DNA of 64,000 bases from contig CAJZBQ010000004.1 in NCBI GenBank assembly GCA_914767885.1, forward strand, positions 1,155,001-1,219,000, in the 5' to 3' direction. The DNA comes from Blepharisma stoltei (lineage: Eukaryota > Ciliophora > Heterotrichea > Heterotrichida > Blepharismidae). A program made the position numbers and the translations under genes. Every line of letters starts with the position of its first letter. The first letter of the stretch is position 1. The notes under the pieces are model-generated. The model worked only from the letters and a program-made list of their open reading frames with translations, was not told where the DNA came from and searched no databases. Below, piece by piece: positions 58,237-64,000 of the stretch.

Positions 58237-58957
58237 TGCTTAAACAATAACCTCAATACCACTATTTATATTACTGATTCCTAAATATTGTGCGCTTTAT
58301 CAGCCCATAAGTCTTCAATTAATCTCTTCTGTACTCCTATTTAAATTTTTTTGCTTTTACTTGAATTTCTAGATAACTCTAAATCAACGGTTTTTAAAAA
58401 ACTTTCTAATTTGTCTTGTGTTGCAAATTTATTGCTTTCTGTCTGTTTTTTGCAACTATAAAATAGTGCCTTCATCTTTGAAGTAGTTGCTTAGTTTGGG
58501 AAGGCTAAAAGATTAATAGCCTTAAAGATGGATATCAAATTTATATACTGGAATTAAATAAGCCTAAATTTCAAGAATCAAGATTAGGCTATTCTCAAAA
58601 AATTAATTGTTTTTTAATTTCACTAGCTATAATTATAGTTTAGTTTAAAATTAAATTTTAGAAGACTAATAAGTTTTAATCATAGCATAGCAGTCGCTGC
58701 ATGAAAAATGGCTTAATGTCGCTTTTCTCTATGCAAAATTTATATGTTTTTCTTACCTTTTTAAATTTGGAATTTTTCTAGAAACCTTAATAAGCAATAA
58801 AATTATTTTTTTGAAAGATTTATTGCAGGATTCTTGCAATTTTTATAAAAATTAAGATGAAAAGACGTAATTTTGATTGGAAAAATAGTTCCGGTAACAT
58901 TTAACTGGAAATTTGGTCAAATTCATCAGCCATATTCTTTTTGAAATTCATAAAAAG
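58237..58957. other. tRNA spacer 1, AT-rich
   Basis: It shares with the spacer at 60050-60175 a block reading TCTATG...TTCCTCTATGCAAA. No ORF was recognised. Confidence 0.5.
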
Positions 58958-59030
58958 TGAACCCAGAGCGACTTGAACGCCCAACCTGCGGATTTGGAGT
59001 CCGTTGCACTACCAGTTGTGCTATGGGTCC
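58958..59030 (-). tRNA. tRNA-Trp(CCA): tRNA-Trp (CCA), copy 2
   Basis: Identical to copy 1 over the full 73 nt, including the A27-C43 mismatch. Followed on the minus strand by TTTTT. Confidence 0.93.
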
Positions 59031-59335
59031 TGCTTAGTTTATATTATCTTATTTCTCTTAAATATACTTTTTACATCACATTTTCTTTAAAAAATTAATT
59101 TTTATTAAAAAGTATACCCTTTTCAAGCTTTATAATGCATTTTAATAATAATTTCTCCAATTTTTTATATTAATTCATATATTAATCTTTTTTAAAACAA
59201 GTTATAAAAACCCTTCAAGAGCTTATAACTTATATGAGTTATTAGCTTTTAGCAGCTATGCATTAAGAAACCTCGGACACGCAACTTCCAGCTGCAAAAA
59301 TCTGAAAGGGTAAATATCCCTTTAAAAACTTTATA
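59031..59335. repeat. Duplicated flank of tRNA-Trp copy 2
   Basis: Together with 60791-61100 this forms a diverged pair: both start TGCTTA, contain AAATATACTTTTTACA, then AGCTTTATAATRCATTTTAA and a GCAGCTATGCAT...CTGCAA-type block. It shows a segmental duplication of the tRNA unit. Confidence 0.75.
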
Positions 59336-59727
59336 ACTCCCCCCCCCCTCCGTGAGCGAACAAAAAACCATTAGAAAAATCGCCATTTTTTGACCAAAAA
59401 CCCACCCTCCGTGAGTGAACAAAAATTTTTTTAATAGAAAAAATTTTAATGGAAAAAAATTTTGATATATAAGTGATAATTAGTATAATGAAATCTAGAG
59501 CTAATTCTGTTTAATTTTAAACAAATTGCGTTTTAAAACATAAATTTTGCAAATTAAATTAATATTTGCTTCCCAATTTTTGCAAATTAGATTTTTTTTT
59601 TAAATTTCGAAAAAAATATTTTTTATAAAAATTTATATATAAATTTTTTTTAAAAAAAAAAATTACCCCCCTCCGTGAGCGAACAAAATTTTTTTGTTCG
59701 CTCACGGGGGGGGGGGGGGGGGGAGTA
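59336..59727 (-). mobile_element. MITE family A, copy 5
   Basis: Flanked by TAA on both sides (59334-59336 and 59726-59728). It is inserted in the duplicated flank at a site that is empty in the paralogous copy (61097-61107: CACTATAAGTGATTTTATGG). Confidence 0.9.
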
Positions 59728-60229
59728 AGTGATATTTATGAAAGGTCATCGATTCAGTATATTCTTGATAAATGCTTTTCATTCCTCTTTTGACAAGACA
59801 CATTTGCGCTCTCAGAATAATATATGGATTAATTATAATTCCAATATTTAAGTAGTTTTTGATTATTTTTTTGTGTAAAATTTCAGAATTGTAAAAATGA
59901 CGGTTTTCGATTTTTAATTTAATAACCCGATTTCTGCTATAATTTATAACTCTAAATTTAATTATAATTTAATCTCAAGCTTATAATTGGATAAGTTTTT
60001 AGTTTTTTATCTATAATTTGTGTAATTTAAATTTTGGTTTTAAAGATATACTAAATTCTATGAAATATACGACTATCTATGAAAATAGTTTAGTATTGCT
60101 TTCCTCTATGCAAAGGTTTCTATTTTCTTATCTTATTTAAACTTGAATTTTTCTGAGAAAAATCCTTATAATAATAATAATAATAAATTATGCTTTATCG
60201 CACCCGAGGTGCCTTTACTTTTATTTCTC

Positions 60230-60621
60230 ATAATTAAAATCAATAAGTCTTTTGCAACATCATCAACGTAGCGACAACAACATCAACGATTCCAGGAAAA
60301 AACACCAGCATTACTGCAGCATTAGATCCAGCTACAACTCTAGCATCAACTCAATTGGCAATTTAGGTATCTTCAAGGCTCACTAAAACTTTATTTTCTT
60401 CAGTTTGCTTCAATTTTTATCATTTTTTAACATTTTGGATCATCATGTGCTGTCTCCATGCCATCGCCCATTGCATCATCTTCCATCTTCGCTTCAACTC
60501 CTGCACTCCATGGATTCAGCACCGAAAAGACTACCGCTGACGCAAAATCTCCTCTCATACTGCAACTCCTTTCAGAATTGACAGGATAAGCACTTCCAAA
60601 CTTTTGGCGCAAAAGCACCAT
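60230..60621 (-). CDS. Possible small membrane protein gene (weak)
   Basis: Two minus-strand open pieces: MVLLRQKFGSAYPVNSERSC...ETAHDDPKC (60621-60427, ATG start) and, after stops, DARVVAGSNAAVMLVFFPGIVDVVVATLMMLQKTYWF (60345-60231), which has a TM-like stretch and a TGA-Trp. I could not find a TA pair or a 15-nt intron that joins them in frame. Base composition is above the spacer average. Confidence 0.35.
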
Positions 60622-60717
60622 TATGTGCGGGAAATGTTTATAGAAAAATCCTTATATTAGGAAGAAATAAGAATAGTATAATTTTTAATAGTTAATATTC
60701 TTTTAAATTTAAAAAAG

Positions 60718-60790
60718 TGAACCCAGAGCGACTTGAACGCCCAACCTGCGGATTTGGAGTCCGTTGCACTACCAGTTGTGCTATGGGTCC
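60718..60790 (-). tRNA. tRNA-Trp(CCA): tRNA-Trp (CCA), copy 3
   Basis: Identical to the other two copies, with a TTTTTT terminator. The 5' flank resembles that of copy 2 for about 400 bp. Confidence 0.93.
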
Positions 60791-61273
60791 TGCTTAATTT
60801 AAATGTTCATATCCCTATTAAATATACTTTTTACAGTATGGGATATTCAGAAAATTAAGTTTCAATTAAAGACTATGCCCTTTAAAAGCTTTATAATACA
60901 TTTTAAAAAAGAATTTAGCCATTTTGACATACTAAATCTCATAAAATAAAATTTTAAATATAAATAAATGTAAGCTATAAAACTCCCAAGTAGGTTATAT
61001 TAGTTACTAGCGTTTCTGACAGCTGTGCATGTAGAAATCTCTGGACATACGGTTTTCAGGCTGCAAGTCTTTGGAAGGTCAAAAATCCCACTAGGAACAC
61101 TATAAGTGATTTTATGGAAATCCATTAAGTCGTTTGGTTCTTGATAAATGCCTAGTCCACTCTGTCTAATTTTTTTATTTCTTTAAAGCAATTTTAAGAG
61201 ATTTTGAAAAAATTAAAATTATTAATAATTTTGAGAGGATTCCAATTAATATAATTTTATGTTTTAAATCTTA
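60791..61273. repeat. Duplicated flank of tRNA-Trp copy 3
   Basis: Paralogous to 59031-59335, without the MITE. No ORF. It provides the empty site for the MITE at 59336-59727. Confidence 0.75.
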
Positions 61274-61519
61274 CTCCCCCTCCTAGATCAAACAAAAATT
61301 TTTATGAAAAATATTTTTATATAAAGTGATATTTTATTATAATGAAATCTCTATCTAATTCTGTATAATTTTAAACAGCTTGCATTTTAAAACATAGATT
61401 TTGCAAATTAAATAATATGTTTCAATTTTTATTCTGATTTTTTAAATTTTGAAGAAAAAAAAATTAACTGCCTCCGCGAGATAAATAAATGTTTTTGTTC
61501 TTTCAGGGAGGGGAAGTTA
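61274..61519. mobile_element. Decayed MITE family A, copy 6
   Basis: Starts CTCCCCCTCC after TA and ends AGGGAGGGGAAG before TTA. Interior blocks TATAATGAAATCT..ATCTAATTCTG and AAACATAGATTTTGCAAATTAA match family A in the reverse orientation. Confidence 0.8.
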
Positions 61520-61615
61520 GACTAAATTAAAAATAATTATTATTTGCATATAAAAATTCTATTCAAAATTACCTTTATTAAAACAATTAATTTGATTTTA
61601 ATTATATTGCGTTTA

Positions 61616-62125
61616 TTACGAGTGAGAAGCTAGCATGACTCTGCTTGAAGGAGATGCCACTGCTGTCTCAAAGTAGAAATTATTTTGAAGTCCCTGCTTG
61701 TTCCACTTGTAAGCTTGAACTCCCATATGAACCTCAGTGTCAATAAAAGTGGCATTATCAAGCCATGTAGGCTTAAGCATCCCACATCCTTGAGCAGCAT
61801 TGCAGCAGAAGCAGCAAGTACCGTCATTAGGGTAATACAAGAATCTGTTTCCTCCAACAACAATGTGGCTGCATGGAGCATTAGTTAAGACTCTGAACCC
61901 AACAAGGCCGCAATATCTGTCAAATCTACCATTTGCTCTGTCAATACGGTACATTTGGTTGGTCCAGTCATAGTAATAAGTACCAGTGGTAGTTTGGTTG
62001 CCAAATTCTGGGTAATAGAGAGTTTCGTTGAAGGTTTGTGTAAAAACATTAGGCCATAAAGGATACTGAGGAGTGGCTTCTAAAGAAGCACTGGCGAGTC
62101 CTAAAGTAATTAACAGGATCCACAT
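61616..62125 (-). CDS. Secreted Cys-rich protein (ependymin-like family)
   Basis: 169 residues, one exon. Signal peptide MWILLITLGLASAS. The mature part has PNVFTQTFNETLYY, GTYYYDWTNQMYRIDR, CGLVGF, APCSHIVVGGNRFLYYPNDGTCCFCC...GCG and FIDTEVHMGVQAYKWNKQGLQNNFYFETA. This order (FTQ.F.E, T.G.YYD...R.D...G, CC.CC...GCG.L.P.WL) is typical of a secreted family common in ciliates and plants with an ependymin-like fold; I infer extracellular or lumenal location. Function is unknown. Confidence 0.78.
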   Translation of the reverse strand: MWILLITLGLASASLEATPQYPLWPNVFTQTFNETLYYPEFGNQTTTGTYYYDWTNQMYRIDRANGRFDRYCGLVGFRVLTNAPCSHIVVGGNRFLYYPNDGTCCFCCNAAQGCGMLKPTWLDNATFIDTEVHMGVQAYKWNKQGLQNNFYFETAVASPSSRVMLASHS

Positions 62126-62501
62126 TTTATTAGAATAAATATTAATACCTTTTTTCCTTCATCGCCTTAAGAGATAAATCCATTTTGTCCTATAATATCA
62201 TGCTATTAAAAGTTAAATTTATCTTGACTAGCAAAAACCCGCAATAAAAATGTATAAACTCTATAAAAACTTGTTGAATATATTTAATCCTCAGACTTTT
62301 AATAAAATTTCAATCTACCATTAATCTAAAAACATTTAATCATTGAATTTATAAATTTCGCTATTTAAGTTACGTCAAATAATTAAATAATCTTTTACCT
62401 TTATCATACTGAAATTTTTCAAATGGCAAAAAATGACTGTTTTTCATATTCTAATAACAGCAGTCACTGAAACCGCTGATTTATAAAGAAAATTAATTAA
62501 T
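62126..62501. other. Intergenic, AT-rich
   Basis: Divergent promoter region between the secreted protein gene (-) and the EF-hand gene (+). No motif was identified. Confidence 0.5.
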
Positions 62502-63074
62502 ATGGGCGAGGAACCAGTTCTGGATTTTTCACATTTCCATATAAATCCTAATGATGTTCAAGAAGCTATGAAATCATTTAGGTGGTTTCACAGTAGAAGA
62601 ACAGGACTATTAAAAAGAGAAGATGTCCCAAAAGCGTATGAAAGCTTAGGTCTCAAACTTTCTCAGCAAGAAATTAACGCAATGATCGATAAAATTAAAA
62701 AACCAGGAGAAGGGGAGGAGGCGAGGCCTGATTTATCGTTGCCTGAGTATTTAAATATATTGAGTTATAATAAATATTATTTTTACACCCTAATTTTTTA
62801 TAAAAAAACTATTTGATGCTTATGGTATATTACTTTACAAAAAATCCACCAAATGAATATGCAAGATGACCTTATGGCGCTTTTCCATCTCTATGATCTA
62901 GATAGAAAAGGATTTTTAAGCAGGGAAGAAATACAGTTTCTTGCTTTGAAGCTGCTTTCAGATTTAGGCTTAAATAGTGATCTTGTGAATAAGCTTGTAG
63001 ATAGGTCTGACAGAAATTCAGAAGGACTGGTAGATTATAAAACCTTTGTGATTTTATTAGTGCAGGAGCTATAA
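62502..63074 (+). CDS. EF-hand Ca2+-binding protein (calmodulin/centrin-like layout)
   Basis: 160 residues after removal of one IES (62770-62859). Four EF-like helix-loop-helix units: SFRWFHSRRTGLLKREDV, a degenerate second unit (EINAMIDKIKKPGEGEE), LFHLYDLDRKGFLSREEI and LVDRSDRNSEGLVDYKTF. Only the third and fourth loops keep most Ca2+ ligands (D-L-D-R-K-G..E; D-R-S-D-R-N-S-E-G), and the third has Lys at ligand 5. It probably binds one or two Ca2+ ions. The start is the first ATG. Confidence 0.85.
62770..62859. other. IES (90 bp)
   Basis: TAT-A joins TG-CAA-GAT, giving NILSY-MQDDLMAL between EF-hand pairs. Confidence 0.8.
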
Positions 63075-63289
63075 ATAAATAGATTTCATATAAAATACAT
63101 ATTTTCGCCTCATTTACAGCCTAAAATCCAAATTTATAACCAATTTTAAGGTATAGTCATTTTAATAAATCTTATTTTTATTCAAATATTTTTAAAATTT
63201 AATAAAAATACAAAAAACTTTAAAAATTCCCAAAATTCAATATTATTTAAGAAAATATCTTTCTTGATAACTTGTGACGTTATAAAAAA

Positions 63290-64000
63290 ATGGAAGAAGT
63301 CAGCAGAGAAGGTGAAGCAACCATAACTCTCCCAGACGGCACCACCGCCAAACTTCCATTCCTCCGAGGCACTCATGGTCCACCAGTTATTGACATCCGC
63401 ACACTATTCAACCAATTAGGCTGCCTTTCTCTTGACCCTGGGTTCACATCCACCTCAAGCTGCTTTTCCGCAATTACTTATATTGATGGCGAAAAAGGAG
63501 AGCTCTGGTATCGAGGATACGCAATTCAAGACTTGGCAAATAATTGCACGTTTCTTGAAGTCTGCTATCTCCTTTTGTATGGAGAATTACCCAGTGTCGT
63601 AGAACTCGAAAGGTTTGAAAATGCAGTCAAAAATGAGATGCTGATCCATATGAAACTTATTGATTTTTATATAAAAATATGGATGGATTATTTAAAATTT
63701 TGGGTGATAAAAAATTTTTAATGGTAAAATTGATAGAAATTTTAAGAAAAAAGTAGATTGGTATGAAAATTGATAGGAAAAATAAGGAGGGGATTATAGC
63801 AGTTTCCAGCAAGGAGCGCATCCTATGGCAATTATGGTAGGCGTTGTAGGCGCTTTATCAGCTTTTATGCATGAAGACATTGACGTCATGGTCGCTGAGC
63901 AGCGTGAAGCAGCTGCTATCCGAATTTTAGCAAAATTCCCTATGATGGCTGCTGTCGCCTATAGAACTGCCTATGGTTTACCGATTGTTTTTCCTAACTC
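63290..64000 (+). CDS. Citrate synthase (3' end outside window)
   Basis: Condenses acetyl-CoA and oxaloacetate to citrate. The N-terminus ATITLPDGTTAKLPFLRGTHGPPVIDIRTL has no mitochondrial targeting signature and resembles the peroxisomal/glyoxysomal and bacterial-type enzymes. Motifs DPGFTSTSSC.SAITYIDGEKGEL.YRGY and QGAHPMAIMVG.VGALSAF are visible, the latter being the conserved HPMA region. One IES (63660-63798) is present. The gene continues past position 64000, so the catalytic His and Asp are not seen. Confidence 0.92.
63660..63798. other. IES (139 bp) in citrate synthase gene
   Basis: CTT-A joins GC-AGT-TTC, giving HMKL-SSFQQGAHPMA. TAA is removed. Confidence 0.82.

Noticed and set aside
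58164-60790. CRISPR-like array made of three 73-nt repeats
   Set aside because: The repeats fold as tRNA-Trp, spacings are unequal (794 and 1,760 nt), and the organism is a eukaryote.
1-64000. Bacterial or viral origin of the segment
   Set aside because: Short GT-AG introns, TGA as Trp, TA-bounded inserts and eukaryote-only families (USP, RINGv, VPS10, BRX1, SK channel) rule it out.

Overview
The window is nuclear DNA of a heterotrich ciliate, best matched by the germline (micronuclear) genome of a Blepharisma-type species. Three things point there. (1) Genes read through in-frame TGA at conserved Trp positions while TAA and TAG terminate, so UGA = Trp. (2) Spliceosomal introns are 15-16 nt. 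(3) Nearly every long gene is cut by TA-bounded, AT-rich inserts with stops. Deleting them from one TA to the next restores a continuous protein. These behave as internal eliminated sequences (IESs). Genus and nucleus are inferred; reading frames, TGA-Trp codons and TA borders are read directly from the sequence.

Layout: 1-6336 USP9X/USP34-type deubiquitinase; 6716-7660 R2R3-Myb; 7859-9550 (-) SK-type K+ channel; 9750-10286 lipid-anchored small protein; 10287-12900 MITE-rich; 12900-19310 ABCA transporter; 19850-21235 (-) broken gene; 21416-22987 (-) MFS transporter; 23213-24052 four-TM protein; 24145-24420 (-) small acidic protein; 24523-25616 (-) TSNAXIP1-like coiled coil; 26424-27056 (-) unknown; 27136-28308 (-) cyclic-nucleotide-type K+ channel without S1-S4; 28774-30907 M14 carboxypeptidase-like pseudoenzyme receptor; 31010-32833 low-complexity protein; 32910-35555 type I membrane beta-propeller protein; 35719-36297 MAPEG; 37354-38099 (-) unknown; 38869-41728 VPS10/sortilin; 41743-44124 unknown; 44785-46224 RINGv plus FHA protein; 46682-50880 three unknown proteins; 51485-52204 membrane protein; 52661-54674 BTB plus SPRY protein; 54752-55456 UBX protein; 55489-56298 (-) TMX2-like; 57038-57847 BRX1; 58164-60790 three identical tRNA-Trp(CCA) genes (-); 61616-62125 (-) secreted protein; 62502-63074 EF-hand protein; 63290-64000 citrate synthase (runs off the end).

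Mobile layer: several inverted-repeat MITE families sit as IESs inside exons. A second class has no terminal inverted repeats. It carries short tandem tails and 11-16 bp target-site duplications, as SINE/LINE retro-insertions do, and also sits inside exons. In nearly all exonic cases the duplicated target contains a TA, so TA-to-TA excision would restore the gene exactly.

The genes form no pathway; this is an ordinary gene-dense ciliate segment with ubiquitin signalling, membrane transport, trafficking and ribosome-biogenesis genes. The most notable content is the IES/mobile-element layer, the recoded genes, and a tRNA-Trp whose anticodon stem has only four pairs.
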